Shown piece after piece: positions 19,405-29,095 of a stretch of 64,000 nucleotides of DNA. How positions within the stretch are numbered: the first letter of the stretch is position 1; the number at the start of each line of letters is the position of its first letter. Source of the stretch: Brenneria sp. hezel4-2-4 (GTDB taxonomy: Bacteria; Pseudomonadota; Gammaproteobacteria; Enterobacterales; Enterobacteriaceae). The notes under the pieces were generated by a model. That model had not been told where the DNA came from. It worked only from the letters and a program-made list of their open reading frames with translations, and did not search any database. Location of the stretch: the NCBI RefSeq assembly GCF_013155275.1, contig NZ_JABJXS010000014.1, positions 1 to 64,000 on the forward strand, given 5' to 3'. Made by a program: the position numbers and the translations under genes.

Positions 19405-20738
19405 CAGCCCGGAAAGCGGCGAATTTGTTGCTGGTAGACGACGATCCCAGCCTGTTGAAGCTGTTGGGAATGCGCCTGACCAGTGAAGGTTTCAGCGTGA
19501 CGACGGCGGAAAGCGGTCAGGAAGCGTTGCGCCTGTTGACCCGAGAACGGTTCGATCTGGTGATTAGCGATCTTCGGATGGATGAAATGGACGGGATGGC
19601 GCTGTTTTCTGAAATTCAGCGCTATCAGCCGGGTATGCCCGTCATTATTCTGACCGCGCACGGCTCTATTCCTGATGCGGTAGCGGCAACGCAGCAGGGG
19701 GTGTTCAGCTTCCTGACCAAACCGGTCGATCGTGATGCGTTATACCAGGCGATCGATGAAGCGATGGCGTTGTCCGCCCCGGTTGGCGATGAAAGCTGGC
19801 GCGAAACCATCGTGACCCGTAGCCCCTTAATGCTGCGTCTGTTGGAACAGGCCAAGATGGTCGCGCAGTCGGACGTCAGCGTGTTGATTAATGGTCAGAG
19901 CGGCACCGGGAAAGAGGTGTTGGCGCAGGCGATCCATGCCGCCAGCCCGCGGGCGAAAAAAGCCTTTATCGCCATCAACTGCGGGGCGTTGCCCGAACCG
20001 TTGCTGGAGTCTGAGCTATTCGGTCATGCCAAAGGGGCGTTTACCGGCGCCGTCAGCAGCCGTGAAGGGCTGTTTCAGGCGGCGGAAGGCGGTACGCTGT
20101 TTTTAGATGAAATCGGCGATATGCCGCTGTCGTTGCAGGTCAAATTGCTGCGGGTATTGCAGGAACGCAAGGTGCGCCCGCTGGGCAGTAATCGCGATCT
20201 GGATATTGACGTGCGGATTATTTCCGCCACCCATCGTGATTTACCCAAGGCGATGGAAAAAGGCGAGTTCCGCGAAGATCTTTATTATCGGTTGAACGTG
20301 GTTAATATGAAGCTGCCGGCGCTGCACGAACGGGCGGAAGATATCCCGCTGTTGGCGAATCATCTGCTGCGTGAGTCGGCCGCCCGACACAAGCCTTTTG
20401 TGCGCACGTTTTCGACGGATGCCATGAAACGGTTGATGACGGCCAGTTGGCCGGGTAACGTGCGGCAGCTGGTCAATGTGATTGAACAGTGCGTCGCGCT
20501 GACCAGCGCGCCGGTTATCAGCGAGGCGCTGGTTGAGCAGGCGTTGGAAGGTGAAAATACCGCGTTGCCGACCTTTGTCGAGGCCCGCCATCAGTTTGAG
20601 CTGAACTATCTGCGCAAACTGTTGCAGATAGCCAAAGGCAATGTGACTCAGGCTGCGCGTATGGCGGGGCGTAACCGGACGGAGTTTTATAAACTGTTGG
20701 GCCGTCATGAATTGGACGCCAACGATTTTAAAGAATAA
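19401..20738 (+). CDS. glrR: Sigma54-dependent response regulator GlrR (QseF)
   Basis: 445 residues. The receiver domain has acidic pocket LLVDDDPS and phospho-Asp in LVISDLRMDEMDG. The AAA+ domain has Walker A GQSGTGKE, the sigma54-contact loop GAFTGA and Walker B GTLFLDEIGD. A C-terminal Fis-type HTH follows (NVTQAARMAGRNRTEFYKLL). It activates glmY; the three TGTC-N10-GACA sites and sigma54 promoter about 2.8 kb upstream are its expected targets. It is translationally coupled to qseG. Confidence 0.94.
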   Translation: MTARKAANLLLVDDDPSLLKLLGMRLTSEGFSVTTAESGQEALRLLTRERFDLVISDLRMDEMDGMALFSEIQRYQPGMPVIILTAHGSIPDAVAATQQGVFSFLTKPVDRDALYQAIDEAMALSAPVGDESWRETIVTRSPLMLRLLEQAKMVAQSDVSVLINGQSGTGKEVLAQAIHAASPRAKKAFIAINCGALPEPLLESELFGHAKGAFTGAVSSREGLFQAAEGGTLFLDEIGDMPLSLQVKLLRVLQERKVRPLGSNRDLDIDVRIISATHRDLPKAMEKGEFREDLYYRLNVVNMKLPALHERAEDIPLLANHLLRESAARHKPFVRTFSTDAMKRLMTASWPGNVRQLVNVIEQCVALTSAPVISEALVEQALEGENTALPTFVEARHQFELNYLRKLLQIAKGNVTQAARMAGRNRTEFYKLLGRHELDANDFKE

Positions 20739-20819
20739 TGTTAATAGATTGTAGGATTGGATTCCGCCAATCTTCTTGTTTGCTGATGCCCGGCTTTGGC
20801 CGCAACATAGGTAATCTAA

Positions 20820-21167
<348 letters not shown>

Positions 21168-21246
21168 CGCCGACCAACGGGATACAACGCGGAGGGCAGG
21201 CCGTTTGCGCTTCCATCTCTTGCCAAAAGCGTCTGCTGCCGTTTCA

Positions 21247-21273
21247 GAAGCCAGCCCTTATCCGGCTGGCTTC
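21247..21273. terminator. Hairpin between convergent glnB and pemA
   Basis: GAAGCCAGCC and GGCTGGCTTC form a perfect 10-bp stem, followed on the plus strand by ACTGTATTATTTT. It probably serves glnB and perhaps pemA on the other strand. Confidence 0.65.
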
Positions 21274-21279
21274 ACTGTA

Positions 21280-22407
21280 TTATTTTACCGGCGGTACGGA
21301 AGGCACCCAGCCACCAAGGACTTTTTCCGCCGTGAACTCCGCGGCTTCCGCATCGCTGAGCTGAGGTCGTTGATCGTTTTTCTCTGCGCCGGCGCCGCGG
21401 GATTGATATTCAAAAAAGCGTGAGTCCTGCGGATAAAACCATATTTTTTCGCCTTGCCGGTCTTTGCCGGACATTTTGTCCCAACCGTAAATATGATCGT
21501 CCATGCTGGTATTCAGAAAAACAGCCTGCCCGATGGCCTGCGGATCGGCATAGCGTCCGTCCGCAAAGGAGGTTGTCGGGTGCCACGGCCGACCTAAACC
21601 ATAGCTTTTCGCCGGGACGTCCTGGCTTTCTTTGACGATCCGGCTGTTGGTAAACACCAGACCATATTTCTGGTTGATGTTGGTGCTGGGCGCGGTGAGA
21701 TACCCCAGCGGTTGGTCTTTAATATCCGTGCGGTTGCGGGCGATGATATCGCAATCATCAAATAAGGCCGTACCGTCGCCAAAGATAAAATCCACGGTTC
21801 CGCTGATACGCGATTGCGAGAAGAAACTACGGCCACCTTTTACATACAGCGTGTCCTGATAGCCCGTCAGGCTGACATTGTGAAAGTAGGCGCGATCGCT
21901 GTTTTCGGCGACCAGCAAGGCCACGGCCTGCGAGTCTTTCAGCCTGGTCGGATCGTTATCCGGCTTGCTCTTGTTGCCCGGGTAATCGAAATCGTTGCTG
22001 ATGGTCAGCGAACGGGCGCTAAAATCCGCCGCATCCACTTTCACCGTATTGCTGCCGTAGGTTCCCCATTTACTGCCGTCGGGTTTGAGCATGCCGGCGG
22101 CAATGGCGGCGGTAATCACCGTGCCGTCGCGGCTTTCTCCGATCAGATGAATATTCGGGCGCGTAATGGTCAGTCTTTCATGATACACGCCGTTTTTTAC
22201 ATAAATGACAAACGGGGAATTGTCCGCCGGAGCGCTGGCAATGGCGTCGGTAAGGGTTTTGAACGTCTGGGATGCCGATGTGTTGGCCGAGGGGGAAACC
22301 AGCGCATCGTAAGTCGTCCGCGCCAGTGCCGGTTGCCAGGGAGTGGCGATAGATAAGGCTAACGCTATCGTTTTGCAAACAGATGCGCCCGAAGGGGGTT
22401 TTAACAT
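21280..22407 (-). CDS. pemA: Secreted pectin methylesterase
   Basis: 375 residues. A signal peptide (MLKPPSG... to about ALA-R) precedes a right-handed beta-helix carbohydrate esterase family 8 domain. Conserved sites are GYQDTLYVKGG, the catalytic Asp in GTVDFIFGDG and the substrate Arg in YGLGRPWHP. The enzyme removes methyl esters from pectin so that pectate lyases can act. I use ATG 22407 with CAGGAG just upstream; an upstream in-frame start at 22461 would add residues that spoil the signal peptide. It lies downstream of paeY in the same direction. Its likeness to PemA of Dickeya and Pectobacterium is strong by eye. Confidence 0.93.
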   Translation of the reverse strand: MLKPPSGASVCKTIALALSIATPWQPALARTTYDALVSPSANTSASQTFKTLTDAIASAPADNSPFVIYVKNGVYHERLTITRPNIHLIGESRDGTVITAAIAAGMLKPDGSKWGTYGSNTVKVDAADFSARSLTISNDFDYPGNKSKPDNDPTRLKDSQAVALLVAENSDRAYFHNVSLTGYQDTLYVKGGRSFFSQSRISGTVDFIFGDGTALFDDCDIIARNRTDIKDQPLGYLTAPSTNINQKYGLVFTNSRIVKESQDVPAKSYGLGRPWHPTTSFADGRYADPQAIGQAVFLNTSMDDHIYGWDKMSGKDRQGEKIWFYPQDSRFFEYQSRGAGAEKNDQRPQLSDAEAAEFTAEKVLGGWVPSVPPVK

Positions 22408-22443
22408 ATCCAGACTCCTGCATTGACAAGTTTCGTTGAGTAA

Positions 22444-22476
22444 CGCTCTTCTCCCCGCCAATCAGGGAGAAGAGCG
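22444..22476 (-). terminator. Intercistronic hairpin between paeY and pemA
   Basis: CGCTCTTCTCCC and GGGAGAAGAGCG form a perfect 12-bp stem with no T tail in the paeY direction. It may be a processing or stabilising structure rather than a terminator. Confidence 0.5.
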
Positions 22477-22501
22477 GATGAACCGGCGCTCGGTGTTATC
22501 G

Positions 22502-24163
22502 TTATGACTTATGCTGGCGGACGAGTTTGTCCGCCAGCGTTTTTAATTCCGGCGTCTGGCGAATCGCTTCCGCGACAATGCCTGACACGGCGATGGCCCC
22601 TTTTTTCTGAAAATGCGTGGTATCCGGTTTGGTCAGGCTGCCGGTCTGATGACGATAAAAGGGATAACGCGCGGGGTCGGCCGCCAGCCAGTACTGTTTC
22701 CAGTGATTGCTGTTTCCCTGGTTCGCCAGCGCGATCGTCGCGGGTTCGATATCCAGTAGAATGACCTTATTGGCCGCCGCCGTATCTTTGATGGTCTGGC
22801 TGTAGTCACCGACAAACGCGTAGCCCCCTTCCGCATTTTGCGTTGTAAAGTGGCCGTGTACCGCCGGCGTTCCGTCTTTGCCGTCGGCGGTGCGAACCCG
22901 GGTGGTGGGCGTCAGCAATACCGGCGTTAATTGATACTGGCGGGCAAAATTAATATAACGTTCCAGCGAGGTCTGGAACGACATATCGGATTTGCCCGGA
23001 GGGGACTGGCGTTCTCCCGCCGCATTATTGGGATAGGTACACAGATTGGCGACATCGGCCGCGCCGCGCGTTGGCTTGGCGCTGTTGCAATTCTGGTCGT
23101 TGTGCCCCATTTGAATAAACAGAAAATCGCCCGCTTTCATCAGCGGCTGCATCTGGCGGAACCAGCCTTCATGGAAATAATCGCGCGAGCTGCGCCCGGA
23201 GCGGGCGCCGTTAACGATTTTCACTCCGCTATCTTTACGGAACTGTTGTTCAAAAACCTGTCCCCAGCCCATGCGCGGCAAGCGCGCTTTTTCGTAGGTC
23301 GCGGCGGTGGAGTCTCCTACCAGGAAAATCCGCGTCTGGGCGTGTTGGATCGCATCCAGATGCGCTCGGGCAAAGTGGTAATCCAGCGGCTCATAGTCGC
23401 CCTGTGGGTTTAAACCCACGATCGGGCGAAAAACGCCGTCCGTCAGCACCGTATGTCCTGAGTAACCCGAGTTATTGTGATAATTGCGATTGTGGTTAAT
23501 CACCTTGATAATTTTGCTGACGGCATCTTGCTGGGCGGCAGGGTAGGTCAGGGGATCAAAACGTGCGGGCGAGGTTATCCCCGCTTGTTTCAGCGCGGCA
23601 TTAAACCCCGCATGGAAGGCGGCGTACGCCTTTTTCAACGCGGCGCCGTCAAGCGTCGGCGATGCCGGATCGTCACCCAACTGTTGCGGGCCGATATAGC
23701 CCGCCGCGACGGCAACGTCGGAAATGATCCGGTCGGTTAGCGGGTTAATGTTGACGATATTTTCATGACCGGATTGCAGCGAGGGAGCCAGGGCGTTCAG
23801 GCAAATTGCCCGTGGGATATGATTGATCAGGCAGTTGGTGCCGCCGGACTCAATAGCCAAAAGACGCAACGGCGCCGATAATCCCGAAACATCAAGCTGA
23901 TACCGCCCCTGCTCGTCGGTGCGGCCCTGCCTGCGCTGGCCTTGCTGATCCCGGATAATAAGGGTGGCGGGAAGATGGATTTCTCGGTGCGTTACGCGAC
24001 CGGTCAGCGTGGTGTTTTCTCCCAGCTTGATGCCGGGCATGACTTCGATACCGCTTTTAGGTTTTGCATTATGCGCGGCGGCGGATGGCGCGGCGTTTGC
24101 CATCATCCATGGGGCGGAGAATACGATTGCGAAAGTCATACAGCCGGAAAAACGGTTTAACAT
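22502..24163 (-). CDS. paeY: Pectin acetylesterase (GDSL/SGNH)
   Basis: 553 residues, close to the 551 I recall for Dickeya PaeY. It has a signal peptide (MLNRFSGCMTFAIVF... to ANA), an N-terminal region of about 250 residues with a carboxypeptidase-regulatory-like beta domain, and an SGNH esterase domain. That domain has catalytic Ser in FLVGDSTAA, oxyanion residues NGARSGRSSRD and MGHNDQNC, and Asp/His in KPDTTHF. The enzyme removes acetyl groups from pectin in concert with PemA. ATG 24163 gives a clean signal peptide; an in-frame ATG at 24199 would add 12 residues. In Dickeya, paeY and pemA are neighbours next to pel genes, but no pel gene is seen here. Confidence 0.9.
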   Translation of the reverse strand: MLNRFSGCMTFAIVFSAPWMMANAAPSAAAHNAKPKSGIEVMPGIKLGENTTLTGRVTHREIHLPATLIIRDQQGQRRQGRTDEQGRYQLDVSGLSAPLRLLAIESGGTNCLINHIPRAICLNALAPSLQSGHENIVNINPLTDRIISDVAVAAGYIGPQQLGDDPASPTLDGAALKKAYAAFHAGFNAALKQAGITSPARFDPLTYPAAQQDAVSKIIKVINHNRNYHNNSGYSGHTVLTDGVFRPIVGLNPQGDYEPLDYHFARAHLDAIQHAQTRIFLVGDSTAATYEKARLPRMGWGQVFEQQFRKDSGVKIVNGARSGRSSRDYFHEGWFRQMQPLMKAGDFLFIQMGHNDQNCNSAKPTRGAADVANLCTYPNNAAGERQSPPGKSDMSFQTSLERYINFARQYQLTPVLLTPTTRVRTADGKDGTPAVHGHFTTQNAEGGYAFVGDYSQTIKDTAAANKVILLDIEPATIALANQGNSNHWKQYWLAADPARYPFYRHQTGSLTKPDTTHFQKKGAIAVSGIVAEAIRQTPELKTLADKLVRQHKS

Positions 24164-24338
24164 GATTAGACATATCCCTTGTTGCAGAATCGAAAACATT
24201 TTTTGCAGGTTTCACGGGGGGTTGGATAAAGGCCGTGATCCCTTGAGCCAAATTTGTTGAAAAGTCCGGGCGGTTATTATGCACCTAATTGAAGCAAGGG
24301 CGCGGTCTCATAATCATGCGAAATCATTATTCATTAAA

Positions 24339-24357
24339 AATGAAATAATATTTCATA
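24339..24357. promoter_or_regulatory. KdgR-type operator upstream of paeY
   Basis: AATGAAATAATATTTCATA matches 18 of 19 positions of the KdgR consensus AATRAAAYRNYRTTTYATT, about 176 bp upstream of paeY. KdgR represses pectinolysis genes until 2-keto-3-deoxygluconate appears. Confidence 0.8.
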
Positions 24358-24549
24358 TTATGGGTATTCTGCTGTGATTCACCTCCTTATTCTCAAAATG
24401 GCGCGGAGCGAACTGATTAAAGTGTGATCCACATCGACAGCGGAGAGGTTGTATCGTGGCCGCAACGTGAAGAAAAAACAGGTTGGAAATGAAGAAAATT
24501 CCGTTTCCCGCCCGAGCGGTTAAATCTCCTCAGCCCTTGCGCCGCCTGT

Positions 24550-24565
24550 AGCTAATCGTTTGCGT
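24550..24565. promoter_or_regulatory. PurR operator of glyA
   Basis: AGCTAATCGTTTGCGT; its complement ACGCAAACGATTAGCT fits the PurR box and closely resembles the known E. coli glyA site. It is about 120 bp before the glyA start. Confidence 0.82.
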
Positions 24566-24681
24566 AAAAACCTCTGTCAAGACCTATCTTCATTAGGGAT
24601 AAACGGTTTACACTATAGGCCACTACCCGGACGGGTGATTATTTTCCAGTACATTCAAGTTAGCTGAGTCAGGAGATGCGG

Positions 24682-25935
24682 ATGTTAAAGCGTGAAATGA
24701 ACATTGCCGATTATGATGCCGACCTGTGGCAAGCAATGCAGCAAGAAGTGGTGCGTCAGGAAGAGCACATTGAACTGATTGCGTCAGAAAACTACACCAG
24801 CCCGCGGGTTATGCAAGCGCAGGGTTCTCAGCTAACCAACAAATATGCTGAAGGTTATCCGGGTAAACGTTATTACGGCGGCTGCGAATATGTGGACGTG
24901 GTTGAACAACTGGCTATCGATCGCGCCAAGGCGCTGTTCGGCGCGGATTACGCCAACGTGCAGCCTCACTCGGGTTCTCAGGCTAACTTTGCCGTCTATA
25001 CCGCGCTATTGCAGCCGGGCGATACCATTCTGGGGATGAATCTGGCGCACGGCGGCCACCTGACTCATGGCTCGCCGGTCAACCTGTCCGGTAAACTTTA
25101 CAACGTCATTCCTTACGGCATCGACGAAAGCGGCAAGATCGATTACGAAGAGATGGCCGAACTGGCTCGCACCCATAAACCCAAAATGATCGTCGGTGGT
25201 TTCTCCGCCTATTCCGGTATTGTCGACTGGGCCAAAATGCGCGAAATCGCCGACAGCATCGGCGCCTATTTGTTCGTGGATATGGCGCACGTCGCCGGTC
25301 TGATTGCCGCTGACGTGTATCCGAACCCGGTTCCGCATGCGCACATCGTGACCACCACCACCCACAAAACGCTGGCCGGCCCGCGCGGCGGTCTGATTCT
25401 GGCGAAGGGCGGCGACGAAGATCTGTATAAGAAACTGAATTCCGCGGTATTCCCCGGTGGACAAGGCGGCCCGCTGATGCACGTCATCGCCGGTAAAGCG
25501 GTGGCGTTGAAAGAAGCGATGGAGCCTGAGTTCAAGGTTTACCAGCAGCAGGTTGCGAAAAATGCCAAGGCGATGGTCGACGTATTCCTGTCCCGTGGCT
25601 ATGACGTGGTTTCCGGCGGCACCAGCAACCATCTGTTCCTGCTGGATCTGGTAAATAAAAACATCACCGGTAAAGATGCCGATGCGGCTTTAGGCCGTGC
25701 GAATATCACGGTTAACAAAAACAGCGTGCCGAACGATCCCAAAAGCCCGTTCGTGACCTCTGGCGTGCGTATCGGTACGCCGGCCGCCACCCGTCGCGGC
25801 TTTAAAGAAGCGGAAGTGCGCGAACTGGCCGGCTGGATCTGTGATGTTCTGGACAACATCAACGATGAAGCCACTATCGAGCGTACCAAACAAAAAGTAT
25901 TGGATATCTGCGCCCGTTTCCCGGTTTACGCCTAA
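24682..25935 (+). CDS. glyA: Serine hydroxymethyltransferase
   Basis: 417 residues, same length as E. coli GlyA. It interconverts serine and glycine with tetrahydrofolate, supplying one-carbon units. The PLP lysine is in [14 protein letters not shown], and [15 protein letters not shown] and YYGGCEYVD are present. I chose ATG 24682 ([12 protein letters not shown]) because AGGAG at 24671-24675 is then correctly spaced; the ATG at 24676 abuts the RBS. PurR control is indicated upstream. Confidence 0.97.
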   Translation: MLKREMNIADYDADLWQAMQQEVVRQEEHIELIASENYTSPRVMQAQGSQLTNKYAEGYPGKRYYGGCEYVDVVEQLAIDRAKALFGADYANVQPHSGSQANFAVYTALLQPGDTILGMNLAHGGHLTHGSPVNLSGKLYNVIPYGIDESGKIDYEEMAELARTHKPKMIVGGFSAYSGIVDWAKMREIADSIGAYLFVDMAHVAGLIAADVYPNPVPHAHIVTTTTHKTLAGPRGGLILAKGGDEDLYKKLNSAVFPGGQGGPLMHVIAGKAVALKEAMEPEFKVYQQQVAKNAKAMVDVFLSRGYDVVSGGTSNHLFLLDLVNKNITGKDADAALGRANITVNKNSVPNDPKSPFVTSGVRIGTPAATRRGFKEAEVRELAGWICDVLDNINDEATIERTKQKVLDICARFPVYA

Positions 25936-25982
25936 TCCGAAGATTTTCCCCCGGTTGTCGTCTGCCGGGGCGTACGTAGAAG

Positions 25983-26008
25983 CGCCAGCCTTTGGGCTGG
26001 CGTTTTTT
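25983..26008 (+). terminator. glyA terminator
   Basis: CGCCAGCC-TTTG-GGCTGGCG followed by TTTTTT. Confidence 0.92.
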
Positions 26009-26075
26009 ATGACGAATACGCATTGCGCCAGGGGACGCACTCTGACAGAGTAGCCAGCGAGAAAAGGGAGGCGTC

Positions 26076-27224
26076 ATGGTTCTGCAATCAACGCGTTGGC
26101 TGGCGTTAAGTTATTTCACGTACTTTTTTTGCTATGGCATATTTCTGCCGTTCTGGGGCGGCTGGCTAAAAGGCGAGGGCCTTTCCGCCGAATCGATCGG
26201 GATGCTGCTGGGAGCGGGTTTGATTGCCCGTTTTGTCGGTAGTCTGGTGATTACCCCCAGCGTGAAAGATCCGTCGAAACTGATTACGGTGTTACGGGCG
26301 TTGGCGTTGCTGACGCTGGGGTTATCGGTCGGTTTCTGGCTTGGCAATGCCTGGCTGTGGCTGATGTTGGTGATGATTGGTTTTAATCTGTTTTTCGCCC
26401 CGCTGGTGCCGCTAACGGATGCGTTGGCGGCGACCTGGCAGCGGCAGATTGTCATGGATTATGGCAAGGTGCGCGTCTGGGGTTCTATCGCGTTTGTTAT
26501 CGGTTCCGCGGTCACCGGTGAACTGGTCGCGGCATGGGGACATCCGGCGATTCTGGCGGTGCTGAGCGCCGGCTTGATAGCCATGTTTTTATGTATGCTA
26601 TTCCGTCCCAGCGTGATGCCGCTGGCAGCCGCATCCTCAGCGCAGTCTGCGGCGGTTACTCCCTGGAAAACGTTGCTGTGCGAGCCTTCCGTATGGCGTT
26701 TTTTGCTCTGCGTTTCTTTATTGCAGGGCGCGCATGCGGCTTACTACGGTTTCAGCGTGATTTACTGGCAGGACGCCGGCTATTCCGCGTCGATTATCGG
26801 CTATCTCTGGTCGTTGGGCGTGGTGGCGGAAATAGTGGTGTTTACTTTTAGCCAGCGTTTGTTCCGGCGCTGGAGCGCCCGGCAATTATTGTTGCTTTCC
26901 GCCGTGTGCGGCGTCGTTCGCTGGGGACTGATGGGGGCCACGGTAGCGCTTCCGTGGCTGGTTGTGATACAGATATTGCATTGCGGCACGTTCACGGTGT
27001 GTCATCTGGCGGCAATGCGCTTTATCGCCGCTCGAACCGGAGGAGATATTTTGCGCCTCCAGGCGGTTTATTCGGCCTTGGCGATGGGCGGCAGTATCGC
27101 GATCATGACCATGGTGTCCGGTTTCCTGTTTGAATATTTACGGAGCGGCACGTTTTGGGTCATGGCGATGCTGGCGATACCGGCGTTGTTTATTCGTCCT
27201 TCCGTCAGTCGCCAGACACGCTGA
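26076..27224 (+). CDS. hcaT: MFS transporter, HcaT-like
   Basis: 382 residues with about 12 hydrophobic segments and MFS motifs. It resembles E. coli HcaT (putative 3-phenylpropionate transporter) along its length: LALSYFTYFFCYGIFLPFW, GFNLFFAPLVPLTDALA, LLQGAHAAYYGFS and ILHCGTFTVCHLAAMRFIAA. No hca catabolic genes are nearby, so the substrate is uncertain. It is also typically found next to glyA or suhB in relatives. ATG 26076 follows AAAAGGGAGG. Confidence 0.85.
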   Translation: MVLQSTRWLALSYFTYFFCYGIFLPFWGGWLKGEGLSAESIGMLLGAGLIARFVGSLVITPSVKDPSKLITVLRALALLTLGLSVGFWLGNAWLWLMLVMIGFNLFFAPLVPLTDALAATWQRQIVMDYGKVRVWGSIAFVIGSAVTGELVAAWGHPAILAVLSAGLIAMFLCMLFRPSVMPLAAASSAQSAAVTPWKTLLCEPSVWRFLLCVSLLQGAHAAYYGFSVIYWQDAGYSASIIGYLWSLGVVAEIVVFTFSQRLFRRWSARQLLLLSAVCGVVRWGLMGATVALPWLVVIQILHCGTFTVCHLAAMRFIAARTGGDILRLQAVYSALAMGGSIAIMTMVSGFLFEYLRSGTFWVMAMLAIPALFIRPSVSRQTR

Positions 27225-27274
27225 TCGCGCGGCGCTCATTACCCGATCGCCGGTAAGAATATTGCTACGAGAAG

Positions 27275-27297
27275 ATTATGTTACATTATAACATTTT
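27275..27297. promoter_or_regulatory. Zur-like operator at the start of zevA
   Basis: ATGTTACATTATAACAT (27278-27294) differs at one specified position from the enterobacterial Zur core ATGTTATANTATAACAT as I recall it. It overlaps the zevA start codon. Zur control would fit a zinc uptake role. Confidence 0.6.
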
Positions 27298-27937
27298 TAA
27301 GCGCGGGCGCAGGCGGCTAATGTTACTGATAGCCGGTATGGTAATCAGCCAGCCGGTTTTTGCCCATCCCCATAGCTTTATCGATATGCAAACCACCGTT
27401 GAAAGTCAGAATGAACGCATTACCGGTTTGCGCATGCAGTGGACGATGGATCCTATTACCTCTGCCGACCTGCTGTACGATGCCGGCGCGGCGGAAAAAG
27501 ATTCTGAAATATGGAAGAAACTGGCTGCCGAAGTGATGGCCAATGTCCTGGGGCAGCATTATTTCACCGATATTTACCGGGATGAGCAGCCTGTGCCCTA
27601 TAAGTCAGTACCGACGGAATATCGCCTTTCCCGCCAGGGAAATCAGGCGGTACTGGAATTTGTATTACCGCTGGCCCATCCCCAGCCGTTAATGGGTAAA
27701 CCGTTGCTGATCTCCACTTATGATCCCACCTATTTTGTCGCTATGTTTTATGAAAATGATCGCGCCATCAGGTTGTCGGCCCCGCTCGCCGCGCGCTGTA
27801 AAACCACGCTGACGACGCCTGAACCGAATGCGGATTTACAGGCATACGCCCTCTCGCTGGATAAAGAGGATGCCCCGGGCGAGGATATGGAGCTGGGTAA
27901 ACAGTTTGCCCAGCGGGTGACGTTGCAATGTCATTGA
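27278..27937 (+). CDS. DUF1007 periplasmic metal-binding protein, ZevA-like
   Basis: 219 residues with a signal peptide: basic KRGRRR n-region, hydrophobic core, cleavage near VFA-HPHS. The mature protein begins with a His pair (HPHSFID) typical of the family. In Haemophilus influenzae the DUF1007 protein ZevA and its membrane partner ZevB were described as a zinc acquisition system. The next gene overlaps by 10 bp and encodes that partner type. The start could instead be ATG 27320, which would free the Zur-like site but lose the basic n-region. Nickel or cobalt is an alternative substrate. Confidence 0.8.
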   Translation: MLHYNIFKRGRRRLMLLIAGMVISQPVFAHPHSFIDMQTTVESQNERITGLRMQWTMDPITSADLLYDAGAAEKDSEIWKKLAAEVMANVLGQHYFTDIYRDEQPVPYKSVPTEYRLSRQGNQAVLEFVLPLAHPQPLMGKPLLISTYDPTYFVAMFYENDRAIRLSAPLAARCKTTLTTPEPNADLQAYALSLDKEDAPGEDMELGKQFAQRVTLQCH

Positions 27938-28977
27938 ATATGGACGCCCCGCGTCAGCGAGGGTTTTTTAGCCGCTTGTCTGGTCTATGGCCGCTGTGGC
28001 TGTTTCTGCTGTTGCTGGCGCTGACGTTTTACTGGGTGCTGGGCTATTGGCCGCAAATACTGCTGCAAAGCGCGGTCTGGCAGAAATCGTTACACCAGCA
28101 GATGGCGCATTTGCTGCAAATGGTCGCATCCCGGCCGCAGCAGGCCGGACTCGGTCTGATGGTTTTCAGCCTGCTTTATGGCGTGATACATGCCGTCGGG
28201 CCGGGTCATGGCAAGGTGATCATCATGACCTATCTTGCCACCCATCCGTCGAAATTGAAAAGCAGCCTGAAGCTGACGTTTGCCGCTTCCCTGGTTCAGG
28301 GATTAGTGGCGGTGCTGCTGGTTACCGTGGTGCTGGTTTTTTTACAGCTTTCCAGCCGGACGCTGCATAACAGCAGTTTCTGGATGGAGAAGGGCAGTTT
28401 CATCTTGATCGCCTTGTTGGGCGCGGCGCTGTGTTTCCGTGCGACGAAACGATTATACGCCGCTATCTTCCGGCGACCCCGATCGCCGGCTATTTTGCGG
28501 GTCACGCCGTCTGGCAGTCGTCCGGCGATCCCGTTCAAGCATGCCAGGCCTCATCAACATGATGAACATTGTGGATGCGGGCATCGGCACCTGCCCGACC
28601 ATGATGAACTCAGCCGAGCCAGTAGCTGGCGTACGCGTTTGGCGATCGTGTTGGCGATGGGCATGCGTCCTTGTTCCGGAGCCATATTGGTGCTGCTGTT
28701 TTCCAAAGTGATTGGGGTTTTTCTCTGGGGCGTGGCTTCGGCGCTGGCTATGGCGTTGGGAACGGCATTGACTATCTCGGCGCTGGCGATGCTGGTGTTT
28801 TATTGCCGTGGTTTCATTGAACGTTTGAGTCGTCACCGTACGCCGCCCGCCTGGCAGCGCGTCGCCTGGCCGCTGCTGTCACTGGTCGGCGGCCTTATTC
28901 TGCTTGGAACCGGCGTACTGTTGTATTTGAGTGCGCAACCTGCAATCAGCGTCGGCATCCGTCCTTTCTCTGGCTAG
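27928..28977 (+). CDS. NicO-family metal transporter, ZevB-like
   Basis: 349 residues with about seven hydrophobic segments. The metal motif HAVGPGHGKV (residues about 86-95) is typical of NicO/RcnA-like transporters, and a cytoplasmic loop rich in His and Cys (about 200-232, HQHDEHCGCGHRH) likely binds metal. A second signature GMRPCSGAI follows. Annotation pipelines tend to call these nickel/cobalt transporters; coupling to a DUF1007 protein and the Zur-like site make zinc uptake more likely here, as an inference. It overlaps the upstream gene, so the two are co-translated. Confidence 0.82.
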   Translation: MSLNMDAPRQRGFFSRLSGLWPLWLFLLLLALTFYWVLGYWPQILLQSAVWQKSLHQQMAHLLQMVASRPQQAGLGLMVFSLLYGVIHAVGPGHGKVIIMTYLATHPSKLKSSLKLTFAASLVQGLVAVLLVTVVLVFLQLSSRTLHNSSFWMEKGSFILIALLGAALCFRATKRLYAAIFRRPRSPAILRVTPSGSRPAIPFKHARPHQHDEHCGCGHRHLPDHDELSRASSWRTRLAIVLAMGMRPCSGAILVLLFSKVIGVFLWGVASALAMALGTALTISALAMLVFYCRGFIERLSRHRTPPAWQRVAWPLLSLVGGLILLGTGVLLYLSAQPAISVGIRPFSG

Positions 28978-29050
28978 TCTTTACGTTTTCTTAACGCATT
29001 TATAAAAATAGATTGCCGTGTTTAACATCAACGCTATATCATCCGGCGCA

Positions 29051-29069
29051 AATGATAATGGTTATTATT
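29051..29069. promoter_or_regulatory. Fur-like box upstream of the iron-binding protein gene
   Basis: AATGATAATGGTTATTATT contains TGATAAT-G-GTTATTA, a 7-1-7 Fur arrangement with two mismatches in one arm, 27 bp before the start codon. Confidence 0.72.
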
Positions 29070-29095
29070 TATAACCTTAACCGGAGAAGGGAATA

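Noticed and set aside
24370-24440. CRP-like half sites (TGTGATTCACC, TGTGATCCACA) between paeY and glyA
   Set aside because: Each has one good TGTGA arm but no matching TCACA arm at the right spacing, so I do not call CRP sites although CRP control of pectinases is known.
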